Shown here: one piece after another, positions 46,312 to 54,036 of the stretch
How positions within the stretch are numbered: the first letter of the stretch is position 1
Layout of the letters: every line of letters starts with the position of its first letter
Assembly (NCBI RefSeq): GCF_014529705.1
Contig: NZ_JAANIH010000008.1
Span: 120,887 to 184,886, forward strand
Source of the DNA: Bradyrhizobium campsiandrae
GTDB lineage: Bacteria; Pseudomonadota; Alphaproteobacteria; Rhizobiales; Xanthobacteraceae
Direction: 5' to 3'
DNA length: 64,000 nucleotides
Position numbers and translations under genes: made by a program
Notes under the pieces: generated by a model
Seen by the model: the letters and a program-made list of their open reading frames with translations, nothing else
The model's database searches: none
What the model was told of the DNA's origin: nothing

Positions 46312-47139
46312 ATGATGGTCAGATATTTGCAACTCAGCGCCGTGGCCGCGGCCTGCTTCGCCCTTGGCATCACGCTGGGAGAACCGGCGGATGCCGCGAC
46401 GCTGCAAAAGCTGACCTGGGGCAATCCTGACCAGGCCTGGGGAACGCGACGGTCGGTGACGGAGGCCGATCGAAAAGCAATCGCGCAATTTCGGACAGGG
46501 CACGACAAGCCGGTCTTCGCAGCCGACTTTACCGATCCGCGGATGCTCAATTCCGACTGGCTGCTGCAATCGGATGATTACCTGAAGTCCTGCCGGCGTC
46601 CGGAGAACGTTGTTGCCAGCGCCGCGGGCCTGTTGCTCCGGACCGAGGCGAGCACCGGCTGCCATGCGCGATGGTCGACCGGCTTCATGATCAGTCGGCA
46701 GCATTTCGGCTACGGGTACTACGAAGCAAGCATCAAGGCGGCCGATATCGACGGTCTCAACAACGCCTTTTGGCTTGTGACCGAGGATCATTTCGAAATC
46801 GACGTCTGCGAGGTGCATTTTCCCAACATCGATCGCATGACGCTGCACGACAACAACAGGATCGACGGCAAATTTCCGATCGCAGTCGGTTTCGACAGCC
46901 GTTTCGCCGAGAATTTCTCCGGTGCGTTCCACGACTTCGGCGTGCTGTGGACGGCGAACGACATTGTGTTCGCGGTCGACGGCGAGCCTGTCGCGGCGAT
47001 CCGTACCAACGGCTCGATCACGGGTCGGACCGACATCCGCTTTTCCACGGCCCTGATGGACTATGCCGGCAAGATCCCGGACGATCCCGTCGGCCACGAC
47101 ATGGCCGTGCGGCGGCTGCGGGTTTATGCGATCCGCTGA
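46312..47139 (+). CDS. GH16-type glycoside hydrolase, intact copy
   Basis: 275 residues with a signal peptide (LSAVAAACFALGITLGEPADA). The catalytic motif EIDVCE lies in DHFEIDVCEVHFPN; YYEASIKAADIDGLNNAFWL is the strand before it. The C terminus (MAVRRLRVYAIR) matches the restored end of the frameshifted copy upstream. GH16 enzymes cut beta-1,3/1,4-glucans, galactans or related polymers. It starts 12 bp after the clan-A gene, so cotranscription is likely. Confidence 0.88.
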   Translation: MMVRYLQLSAVAAACFALGITLGEPADAATLQKLTWGNPDQAWGTRRSVTEADRKAIAQFRTGHDKPVFAADFTDPRMLNSDWLLQSDDYLKSCRRPENVVASAAGLLLRTEASTGCHARWSTGFMISRQHFGYGYYEASIKAADIDGLNNAFWLVTEDHFEIDVCEVHFPNIDRMTLHDNNRIDGKFPIAVGFDSRFAENFSGAFHDFGVLWTANDIVFAVDGEPVAAIRTNGSITGRTDIRFSTALMDYAGKIPDDPVGHDMAVRRLRVYAIR

Positions 47140-47225
47140 ACGCTGCCGTCGGCCGCGCCGACAGGATTGTGAACCGTCCATTCCTCCGCCATGCTGAAGC
47201 CCGCTGCATTGATAGGGAGATCACG

Positions 47226-47621
47226 ATGGACATGGATCGCATCGCCGCGCGGAGCCAGCCTTACGTGCTCAGCCTGTTCCGCTTCGTCACCGGGCTCTTG
47301 CTGTTTCACTATGGCGTCGCGAAGCTGTTCAAGTATCCGCCGGTCGAGATATTCGAGGACGTCACGCCCCTGTCGCTGTGGGGCGTCGCCGGCATGCTCG
47401 AACTCACGCTCGGGGGATTGCTGATGCTGGGACTGTTCACGCGCCCAGCCGCGTTCGTCCTCTCCGGTGAAATGGCGTTCGCCTATTTCATCGAGCACCT
47501 GCCGCACAGCTTCTTCCCCATCGTCAACGACGGTGCACTTGCGATCGTGCTGTGCTTCGCCTGCCTGTTCCTGGCAACCGCCGGAGCCGGGCCGATCAGC
47601 GTGGATGCGCTGCGGCGGTGA
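47226..47621 (+). CDS. DoxX-family membrane protein
   Basis: 131 residues with four hydrophobic segments: SLFRFVTGLLLFHYGVAKLF, MLELTLGGLLMLGLFTRPAA, FAYFIEHLPHSFFPIVNDG and a last helix. The pattern is that of DoxX proteins, small quinone- or thiol-redox-linked membrane proteins. The ATG at 47226 follows GGGAGATC. Convergent with the lrp gene. Confidence 0.9.
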   Translation: MDMDRIAARSQPYVLSLFRFVTGLLLFHYGVAKLFKYPPVEIFEDVTPLSLWGVAGMLELTLGGLLMLGLFTRPAAFVLSGEMAFAYFIEHLPHSFFPIVNDGALAIVLCFACLFLATAGAGPISVDALRR

Positions 47622-47629
47622 CCCTTCGT

Positions 47630-48109
47630 CTACCGCCGTCCCTTCACATCGAGCGGCACGGCAGCCTCGTACTTGGAATTGTGCAGCACCAGCGAGGTCC
47701 GCACGTTGCGCACGTGGGGCGCCGCGGTCAGGTGCGTCACGAAATCCTGAAAGGTCGCCATGTCGGGGGCGACGCATTTCAGGATGAAATCAACCTCACC
47801 CGACAGCATCCAGCACTCCCGCACCAGCGGTTCGGCACGGACGAACTCCTCGAAGGCACGCAAATCCGCCTCCGCCTGGCTGGAAAGGTGCACCGAGGCG
47901 AACACCGTGACGTCGAAGCCTAGCTTCCGCGCATCCAGCAGCCCACGATAACCATGGATATAGCCCTCCTCCTCGAGCGCCCGGACCCGGCGCAGGCAGG
48001 GCGGAGGCGAAATACCCACCCGCTTGGCAAGTTCGACGTTGGTGATTCGACCGTCGGCCTGGATCTCGGCGAGAATTTTGAGGTCGATCTCGTCTAGGTT
48101 CCGCGACAC
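47630..48109 (-). CDS. lrp: Lrp/AsnC-family regulator
   Basis: 159 residues. The GTG at 48109 is set by AGGAG nine bases upstream, giving MSRNLDEIDLKILAEIQADG. The HTH is TNVELAKRVGISPPPCLRRV, and the C-terminal RAM ligand domain is visible (VREC WMLSGEVDFILK, AAPHVRNVRTSLVL). It is divergent from trxB. The order lrp-trxB-lsrB is also known in rhizobia (family knowledge). Two inverted repeats in the shared promoter region are probable binding sites. Confidence 0.9.
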   Translation of the reverse strand: MSRNLDEIDLKILAEIQADGRITNVELAKRVGISPPPCLRRVRALEEEGYIHGYRGLLDARKLGFDVTVFASVHLSSQAEADLRAFEEFVRAEPLVRECWMLSGEVDFILKCVAPDMATFQDFVTHLTAAPHVRNVRTSLVLHNSKYEAAVPLDVKGRR

Positions 48110-48184
48110 GTGATTGGAACTCCTGGCCTTTACGGCGGTACTGGGTGGGCCTGACGTAATCCTCATAGCCAGTCACGCCCTCTA

Positions 48185-48267
48185 GCGCAATTTTATTGCG
48201 CGTTCATCCCAGCCGACTTTTGTTCCTTGTTGGAAAAATCCGCCGATTGGGAATGCAATTCTTGCAT
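48185..48267. promoter_or_regulatory. Two inverted repeats between lrp and trxB
   Basis: GCGCAAT-TTT-ATTGCGC (48185-48201) and ATGCAA-TTC-TTGCAT (48253-48267) are perfect palindromes with three-base centres and a shared GCAAT/TTGC core, 68 bp apart. That layout fits a dimeric Lrp-type regulator acting on both divergent genes. Confidence 0.65.
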
Positions 48268-48375
48268 AGCTCACCAGAAGGCTTAGATTAGCTCTGATAT
48301 TTCAGCGCCTCCGCGAGGCCTCCCGGCACGTTCCGCGCCCGCGCTGCAGATCCCCCGTGAAAGGCGTCCATCGAA

Positions 48376-49341
48376 ATGTCCGCTCCTGTTCATGCAAAGG
48401 TCGTCATTATTGGCTCAGGGCCCGCCGGTTATACCGCTGCGATCTACGCCGCGCGCGCGATGCTCGAGCCGATCCTGATCCAGGGCCTGCAGGCGGGCGG
48501 CCAGCTCACCATCACCACCGACGTCGAGAACTATCCGGGCTTTGCGGACGTGATCCAGGGCCCCTGGCTGATGGAGCAGATGGAGAAACAGGCGGTCCAT
48601 GTCGGCACCCGGATCGTCACTGACCTCGTGATCAAGCTCGACACCTCGCAGCGGCCGTTCCGCCTCACCTGCGATTCCGGCGACGTCTATCTCGCCGACA
48701 CCGTGATCCTCGCCACCGGCGCACAGGCGCGTTGGCTGGGGCTGCCGTCCGAGGCCAAGTTCCAGGGCGGTGGCGTTTCCGCCTGTGCCACCTGCGACGG
48801 CTTCTTCTACCGCAACAAGGAGGTCGTGGTGGTCGGCGGCGGCAATACCGCGGTCGAGGAAGCGCTTTACCTCACCAATCATGCCTCACAGGTCACCATC
48901 GTGCACCGCCGCGATCACTTCCGCGCCGAGCGCATCCTGCAGGAGCGCCTGTTCAAGCACCCGAAGATCAAGGTGATCTGGGATTCGGCGATCGACGAGA
49001 TCTGCGGCACCGAGAACCCGAACAAGGTCACCCATATCAGGCTGAAGAACGTCAAGACCGGCGCGCTCACCGACGTGAAGACGGACGGGGTCTTCATCGC
49101 GATCGGCCACGCACCGGCGACGGAACTGGTGAAGGACACGGTCAAGCTGAAACCCTCGGGCTATGTCGAAGTCGCCCCGAACTCGACCGCGACCTCCGTG
49201 CCCGGCCTGTTTGCCGCCGGCGACGTCGCTGACGAAACTTACCGCCAGGCCGTGACGGCCGCCGGCCTCGGCTGCATGGCCGCACTCGAAGCCGAACGTT
49301 TCTTGGCCCTGCGCGCCAGCGAGCGCGCAGCAGCGGAATAA
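48376..49341 (+). CDS. trxB: Thioredoxin reductase
   Basis: A 321-residue flavoprotein that reduces thioredoxin with NADPH. The FAD motif is IIGSGPAGYTAAIYAARA, the redox pair is Cys137/Cys140 in CATCDG, the NADPH motif is VVGGGNTAVEEALYLTNHAS, and the second FAD motif is GLFAAGDVADETYRQ. It starts with ATG 48376; the next gene begins six bases after its stop. Confidence 0.97.
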   Translation: MSAPVHAKVVIIGSGPAGYTAAIYAARAMLEPILIQGLQAGGQLTITTDVENYPGFADVIQGPWLMEQMEKQAVHVGTRIVTDLVIKLDTSQRPFRLTCDSGDVYLADTVILATGAQARWLGLPSEAKFQGGGVSACATCDGFFYRNKEVVVVGGGNTAVEEALYLTNHASQVTIVHRRDHFRAERILQERLFKHPKIKVIWDSAIDEICGTENPNKVTHIRLKNVKTGALTDVKTDGVFIAIGHAPATELVKDTVKLKPSGYVEVAPNSTATSVPGLFAAGDVADETYRQAVTAAGLGCMAALEAERFLALRASERAAAE

Positions 49342-49346
49342 CGATC

Positions 49347-50270
49347 ATGCCTCGAACACGCGACGGATTTACGGATATGGACTGGGACAAGCTGAAGGTG
49401 TTTCACGCGGCGGCGGAGGCGGGCAGCTTCACGCATGCGGGCGAGCAGCTCGGCCTGTCGCAATCGGCGGTCTCGCGCCAGGTGTCGGCGCTGGAGCAGG
49501 AGCTCTCGGTCTCGCTGTTCCATCGCCACGCCCGCGGCCTGATCCTCACCGAACAGGGCGACCTCTTGTTCCGCACCGCGCATGACGTGTTCATGCAGCT
49601 GCAGGCGGCACGCGCGAAACTCACCGACAGCCGCGAGCGGCCGAGCGGCGATCTCAAGATCACCACCACGCCCGGGGTCGGCATCAACTGGCTGATTCCG
49701 CGGCTCGGCGAGTTCACCGCGCTTTATCCGGAGATCCGCATCTCGCTGATCGTCACCGACGAGGAGCTGGATTTGTCGATGCGCGAGGCCGACGTTGCGA
49801 TCCGCACTCGCAAGCCGACGCAACCGGATCTCATCCAGCGCAAGCTGTTCGCGATGGGCTTCCACGCCTATTGCTCGCCGGAATACATCAAGCGCTTCGG
49901 CACGCCGCGCACGCTGGAGGAGCTCGACTCCCACCGCATCATCACGCTGTCCGACGGCAACTTCGCGCCGCATCTGCAGAATCGCAACTGGCTGGTCGAA
50001 GCTGCGCGCAACGGCTCGGGTCCGCGCGAAGCCTATTTCAAGGTCAACAACATCCTCGGCCTCGTCCGCGCCTGTCAGCAGGGCCTCGGCATCGCCGCCC
50101 TGCCCGACTATCTGGTCGAGGAACAGAGCAAGCTCGTGCAGCTGTTCGGCGAGTCGGATTCGATCCAGCTCGACACCTACTTCGTCTATCCCGAGGAGTT
50201 GAAGACGGTCGCGCGCGTGCAGGTGTTCCGCGATTTCGTGGTGAGCAAGGCGCAGCGCTGGCCGTCCTGA
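49347..50270 (+). CDS. lsrB: LysR-type regulator, LsrB/VtlR-like
   Basis: 307 residues (or 297 from the internal ATG at 49377). The N-terminal HTH region DKLKVFHAAAEAGSFTHAGE and LSQSAVSRQVSALEQEL closely match what I know of LsrB from Sinorhizobium and VtlR from Brucella and Agrobacterium. Position directly behind trxB supports this. In those species the protein controls redox and envelope genes or a small RNA. Cysteines HAYCSPEY and VRACQQG are present. The orthology claim rests on recalled sequence and context. Confidence 0.82.
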   Translation: MPRTRDGFTDMDWDKLKVFHAAAEAGSFTHAGEQLGLSQSAVSRQVSALEQELSVSLFHRHARGLILTEQGDLLFRTAHDVFMQLQAARAKLTDSRERPSGDLKITTTPGVGINWLIPRLGEFTALYPEIRISLIVTDEELDLSMREADVAIRTRKPTQPDLIQRKLFAMGFHAYCSPEYIKRFGTPRTLEELDSHRIITLSDGNFAPHLQNRNWLVEAARNGSGPREAYFKVNNILGLVRACQQGLGIAALPDYLVEEQSKLVQLFGESDSIQLDTYFVYPEELKTVARVQVFRDFVVSKAQRWPS

Positions 50271-50389
50271 TTTCCGCATGTCTGACATGCGGCCTCGGCT
50301 GTTGCTGCATGGCGCTCGTCAAGCTCATACTGTTTGCACGCTGAGCCTTCGCGTTGCGCATTTGTCCCCCTCCTCCAGTGGCGCGGGAG

Positions 50390-50471
50390 TTCAGTAATCC
50401 CTCTTGGAAGGTGATTGTGTCGGCCTCACGTGGCCAATACCTAAGCCGGGCCCTCGGGTCCGGCTTTTTTT
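50390..50471 (+). ncRNA. Candidate small RNA behind lsrB
   Basis: A non-coding stretch contains a GGCC-TCACGT-GGCC hairpin and then a ten-base-pair terminator stem (AAGCCGG...CCGGCTT, 50443-50466) with seven T residues. It lies 120 bp after the lsrB stop with no ORF between. The 5' end is a guess. It could also be the lsrB transcript's 3' end with an extra hairpin. Confidence 0.45.
50443..50471 (+). terminator. Rho-independent terminator
   Basis: AAGCCGGG / TCCGGCTT stem with inner CCC/GGG pairs, then TTTTTTT. See the small-RNA candidate. Confidence 0.85.
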
Positions 50472-50670
50472 CTGCCCAATTTTTTGCCCAATCCAGCTTT
50501 CGCCCTCCGCGTGTATTGACAGTTTTGGGCCTACCCACCATCATTTCCAGATGATCACGAAGTCGTGCGCAATTTGGTCGAAGGCATCAGCCTCGAAAAA
50601 AGGCCCCCATCCGGGGACCTCGGATTTTTGCGCGCGCTAGGCTGACTTCGTCATCGCGAGCCAATCCCGA

Positions 50671-50698
50671 AAACCCCGCCACCTGGACGGGGTTTTTT
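50671..50698 (+). terminator. Rho-independent terminator ahead of the DapA-like gene
   Basis: AACCCCG / CGGGGTT around a nine-base loop, followed by T residues. Another GC hairpin lies at about 50602-50623. What transcript it ends is unclear, as no gene lies between 50472 and this point; a second short RNA is possible. Confidence 0.75.
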
Positions 50699-50744
50699 CA
50701 TGTGCCCTCCGTCTCAGGTCCATCGTCGAGAAGGAGACAAGAAC

Positions 50745-51653
50745 ATGACTGATTTGCGAACCCATATGCATGGGCTCTGGCTGCCGCTGGTGACGCCGTT
50801 CCGCGACGGGCGTCTCGACGAGAGCTCGCTGCGGCGGCTGACGCGGCACTATTGCACTCAGGCGATCGACGGCTTCATCCTGGGGGCGACATCAGGCGAA
50901 GGCATGACGCTGCGCGAGGCCGAGCTCGAACGCCTGGTCGCCACCGTCCGCGACGAGATGGCGGCCGGCCGCCGCAACGTTCCGATCGGTCTTGGCCTCT
51001 CCGGCGCGGACACCTCGCGGCTGAGGGAGCGGCTGGATAAGACTGCGGACTGGCCGATCGACTTCTATCTGATCGCGAGCCCCTATTACGTCCGGCCGTC
51101 GCAGCGCGGGATATCGGCGCATTTCGAGGCGCTGGCCGATCACGCCGCCTGGCCGCTCGCGCTCTACAACATTCCTTATCGCTGCGCAGTCGGCATCACC
51201 AACCAGACCCTGCTGCGGCTCGCCGAGCATCCCAACATCGTGGGCCTGAAGGATTGCAGCGCGAGCCGCGAGCAATCGATCGCGCTGCTGCGCGACCGGC
51301 CGAAGGGCTTTGCCGTGCTCACCGGCGAGGACGCGAATTATTTCGAGGCGCTCGGCGACGGCGCCGATGGCGGCATCCTGCTGTCCGCTCATCTCGAGAC
51401 CGCGACCTTCGCTTCCGTCTACAGCGAGCTGAAGCGCGGCGACCGCGATGCGGCGCAGGCGCGCTGGCAGGAGGTCGCGGAGCTGACGCGGCTGTTGTTT
51501 GCCGAGCCGAGCCCGGCGCCGGCGAAGTATTGGCTCTGGCGCACAGGCCTGATCGACAGCCCCGAAGTGCGCCTGCCGATGGTGGAGGTGAGCAGCGAGC
51601 TCGCCGCCGCACTCGATCGCGAGATCGCGCGACGGATGATGGTCGCAGCCTAG
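50745..51653 (+). CDS. DapA-family aldolase (dihydrodipicolinate synthase-like)
   Basis: A 302-residue TIM-barrel lyase/aldolase. The Schiff-base Lys169 is in NIVGLKDCSAS and the active-site Tyr in LALYNIPYRC. GATSGEGMTLREAELERL is the family's substrate loop. It may be a true DapA of lysine and murein synthesis or a paralogue for another keto acid; the divergence from typical DapA (for example YNIPYR instead of YNVPGR) favours a paralogue. SD AAGGAGA fixes the start at 50745. Confidence 0.88.
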   Translation: MTDLRTHMHGLWLPLVTPFRDGRLDESSLRRLTRHYCTQAIDGFILGATSGEGMTLREAELERLVATVRDEMAAGRRNVPIGLGLSGADTSRLRERLDKTADWPIDFYLIASPYYVRPSQRGISAHFEALADHAAWPLALYNIPYRCAVGITNQTLLRLAEHPNIVGLKDCSASREQSIALLRDRPKGFAVLTGEDANYFEALGDGADGGILLSAHLETATFASVYSELKRGDRDAAQARWQEVAELTRLLFAEPSPAPAKYWLWRTGLIDSPEVRLPMVEVSSELAAALDREIARRMMVAA

Positions 51654-51824
51654 CTGCGCTCGCTCGCCTCTCCTCGTCAGAACGGGGAGAGGGCGACGGC
51701 AGAGCATCGCCTTGGTTAACCGGGAGCGAACGGCCTTCGCGGTCGCGGCATGGTGCATCCACGACTCGTTTACGCAATCGCGCCTATCGTTTTTGCCTCA
51801 ACGTCTTTCGAAGGGGGAATGACC

Positions 51825-51974
51825 ATGGGGCAACGCGTTCGCCCGACCGCGGCGGAAACCTTTGCGCCTGCCGATTTCTTGCGGGGAATTCTGGTGGTGT
51901 CGTCGTTCGGCTTCTGGGCGGTGATGCTCGGCCTGATGCCGGTGCTGCTGTTTCGGGTCTGGCTCGCGGGTTGA
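51825..51974 (+). CDS. 49-residue single-span membrane protein
   Basis: MGQRVRPTAAETFAPADFL precedes one hydrophobic segment (FWAVMLGLMPVLLFRVWLAG). GGGGGA lies seven bases upstream of ATG 51825; ATG 51819 is possible. Function unknown. A second tiny membrane protein follows at 52103. Confidence 0.6.
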   Translation: MGQRVRPTAAETFAPADFLRGILVVSSFGFWAVMLGLMPVLLFRVWLAG

Positions 51975-52102
51975 GAAAGCCCGCTCGCATGGTTAATCGC
52001 GGACTCGCGTTTGCGTTTAAATGCGAGCGGGCTCGCAAGCCGGAATCTTAAAACATCCCGCGTATCGTTCACCCCATAAGCGAAGAAATCGCGGGGGCGA
52101 TC

Positions 52103-52273
52103 TTGAATCATCAGAACGATATGGCGCCGCATTACGGCGCAACACATCACAGCTTTGACGATTCCGAGCAGCAGGGCTTTTCCACCGAGGACATCATCTG
52201 GGCCGTCGGCATCTGGTCGGTGATCCTGACGCTGTCGCCGGTCATCGTGTTCTATATGCTGATGGTGGCGTAG
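52103..52273 (+). CDS. 56-residue single-span membrane protein
   Basis: A TTG-started frame (SD GGGGG about six bases before) with an acidic, His-rich N terminus and a C-terminal hydrophobic helix (SVILTLSPVIVFYMLMVA). Downstream Met codons at 52121 would shorten it. It is followed by a bidirectional terminator. It falls under the usual length cut-off but composition and signals fit a gene. Function unknown. Confidence 0.6.
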   Translation: MNHQNDMAPHYGATHHSFDDSEQQGFSTEDIIWAVGIWSVILTLSPVIVFYMLMVA

Positions 52274-52300
52274 CTTCACCGTCAGTCCCTACAAACGCAA

Positions 52301-52322
52301 AACGCGCGGGACACCGCGCGTT
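52301..52322. terminator. Hairpin between convergent genes, probably terminator
   Basis: AACGCGCGG-GACA-CCGCGCGTT, a perfect nine-base-pair stem between the small membrane protein gene and the convergent parA-type gene. Confidence 0.65.
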
Positions 52323-52350
52323 CGTCGTCCGGGGAAATGATTGAATGAAA

Positions 52351-53028
52351 TTATGCCGCCTGCTTGTGCATTGCGCCGGAAGCCGACGCCGTGCCGCGGA
52401 TAGCCTTCACTGAACGCTCGATCGCCGCCCACAGTCTTGCAATTTCCTGGGCCGCACGGCTCTCGGCCTGATACTCGCGCGCGCCTTCGCCGTGGCTGAG
52501 TGCCATCAACAAATCCGAACGATTGGTGATCTGACCGCCCCAGACCGGAGCGCGGAACTTGGCCAGCGCCTCGCGGGCGATGGTGACGATCGGGCTTTCG
52601 GCGTCGTCGCGGCGCGCCGGCGCCCCGTTGAGCACGACCGCATAGGGCTTGCGCGCCGCGCGGCACATCTGGATGGTTTCCTGCACCGCGTTGACGTCGA
52701 ACACGCCGGGCCGCGCCGGAATGATCACCATCGTGGCGTTGCGGATCGCATCGTCGACCACGGCCGACAGGTTCGGCGGCGTGTCGATCAACACCCATTC
52801 GTAACCGTCGCGCTTGGCCGCGGAGACGATGCCGCTGACCGAGTTTACCGCCGCCTTGATCGGCGGCTCGTTGGTGCCGCGCAGCTTGTGCCACAGCGTC
52901 AGCGATCCCTGCGGATCGGCATCCACCAGCATCACCTGCTTGCTCGCCTTGATCTGCGCGGCGAGATGTGCAGCCAGGGTACTCTTGCCCGAGCCGCCTT
53001 TACGCGATGCAAAAACAATAACGTTCAT
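52351..53028 (-). CDS. Orphan ParA/MinD-type P-loop ATPase
   Basis: 225 residues from ATG 53028. The deviant Walker A motif is FASRKGGSGKSTLAAHLAAQ, and the partner motif is VLIDTPPNLSAVVDD. VMLVDADPQGSLTLW is typical of ParA proteins. No parB or parS is next to it, so it is not the chromosome-partition pair; it may position a protein complex or small cargo. The C-terminal Ala-rich tail (ASASGAMHKQAA) is variable in such proteins. Confidence 0.88.
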   Translation of the reverse strand: MNVIVFASRKGGSGKSTLAAHLAAQIKASKQVMLVDADPQGSLTLWHKLRGTNEPPIKAAVNSVSGIVSAAKRDGYEWVLIDTPPNLSAVVDDAIRNATMVIIPARPGVFDVNAVQETIQMCRAARKPYAVVLNGAPARRDDAESPIVTIAREALAKFRAPVWGGQITNRSDLLMALSHGEGAREYQAESRAAQEIARLWAAIERSVKAIRGTASASGAMHKQAA

Positions 53029-53419
53029 ACCTCTGGCCTCCAGATTGACCCCAGGCCGCGAAAATGAATCACCGCGCTGATTCGTGAAAGAAAAATTTAT
53101 CGAAGGTTGCCTCGCCGTCACGAAATAACGGGAGGAGCTGGCTTTTGAGTCACACTGCTTTCCGCGACGACGGACATGAACTGTCATGAATCGCCGTTCG
53201 CACGGGCAACCGTATGTTTTTCAGGCAATCGCGGCGAAAAATTTCTACTACAACCTTGCCGCGCAGATTGTCGCGATGACCCTTTTCATCGCAGCGTTCC
53301 GCAATCGCTGCAGGCCCGCGCAGGAGGCGCGAACAAAACGAGTCCGGTGGCTGTCGCGGAGCTGGCGCGCCCGGTCATTGTGAAGCGAGGGGCGCGCGGC
53401 GGTTTCGGGCGGGGAACGC
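53029..53419. other. Intergenic stretch upstream of the parA-type gene
   Basis: About 390 bp, A/T-richer around 53060-53240. A 65-codon plus-strand frame (53186-53383, MNRRSHGQPYVFQAIAAKNF) lacks an SD and family sequence and is not called. Confidence 0.4.
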
Positions 53420-53752
53420 CTAGCCGTCGTCGGTCTTTTTCTTCTTAGCCTTCGGCTTGGTCTTCTTCGCCGCGACGGGCTTGATGTTGGTGGGAGCGCC
53501 CGCGACCGGCTCGGGTCCGCGGCGGAAGAACACCGCGCATTGCGGCGACAGCTGCGCCTTCTTCTGGATCATGCAGGCGGTGATGGCATCGACGTTCGGA
53601 ACGAACTCGCCGCACAGCCGCATCGCATCCGGCGTGCAGGCCTGCTGCTGTTCGGGCGTGTAGGCAAGGCCCGCGCCCGGCAGGGCCAGCACGGCGAGCG
53701 CCGTTCCGAAAGTTGCGGCAGCCAGAAGCGTCCTGAGGCGAGATACCGGCAT
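53420..53752 (-). CDS. Exported cysteine-rich-repeat protein with Lys-rich tail
   Basis: 110 residues. A signal peptide ends near GAGLA. Four Cys are spaced QQACTPDAMRLCGEFVPN / ITACMIQKKAQLSPQC, matching the cysteine-rich repeat best known from Golgi apparatus protein 1, of which bacterial single copies exist. The tail KKTKPKAKKKKTDDG is strongly basic. Probably periplasmic. Function unknown. Confidence 0.75.
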   Translation of the reverse strand: MPVSRLRTLLAAATFGTALAVLALPGAGLAYTPEQQQACTPDAMRLCGEFVPNVDAITACMIQKKAQLSPQCAVFFRRGPEPVAGAPTNIKPVAAKKTKPKAKKKKTDDG

Positions 53753-53869
53753 TGATCCTCCCAAAGTCTCGAACAGGGGCGGGAGTGTGGGTGAACCGGC
53801 GTTCGTTGGCAACGCGGCCGGAGGCGAAAGCTCGGACCTGTGCGCTCTCGGCAACAGGGAGGCGTTCGC

Positions 53870-53979
53870 CAAAACAACCCCATGCACAGTAGCGAGGGCA
53901 CTGGGCCGCCTCGCAAATCTCCATCATTTGCGGATTTTACGAATTTCCTTTGACATGTCGGGCAAAACACCGGCATGAT
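53870..53979. repeat. Dispersed repeat, family B, copy 2
   Basis: Opens CAAAACAACCCCATGCACAG and ends TGTCGGGCAAAACA like the copy at 10121-10211; the middle differs. Non-coding, ahead of the AEC transporter gene. Confidence 0.75.
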
Positions 53980-54036
53980 GGCACGATCGAGACGCGTGGG
54001 GTGGTCGGCCGGAATCCCCGTGAGGGGGAGGACCGC

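Noticed and set aside
53186..53383. 65-residue plus-strand frame
   Set aside because: No SD, Arg-rich end, no family sequence; probably chance.
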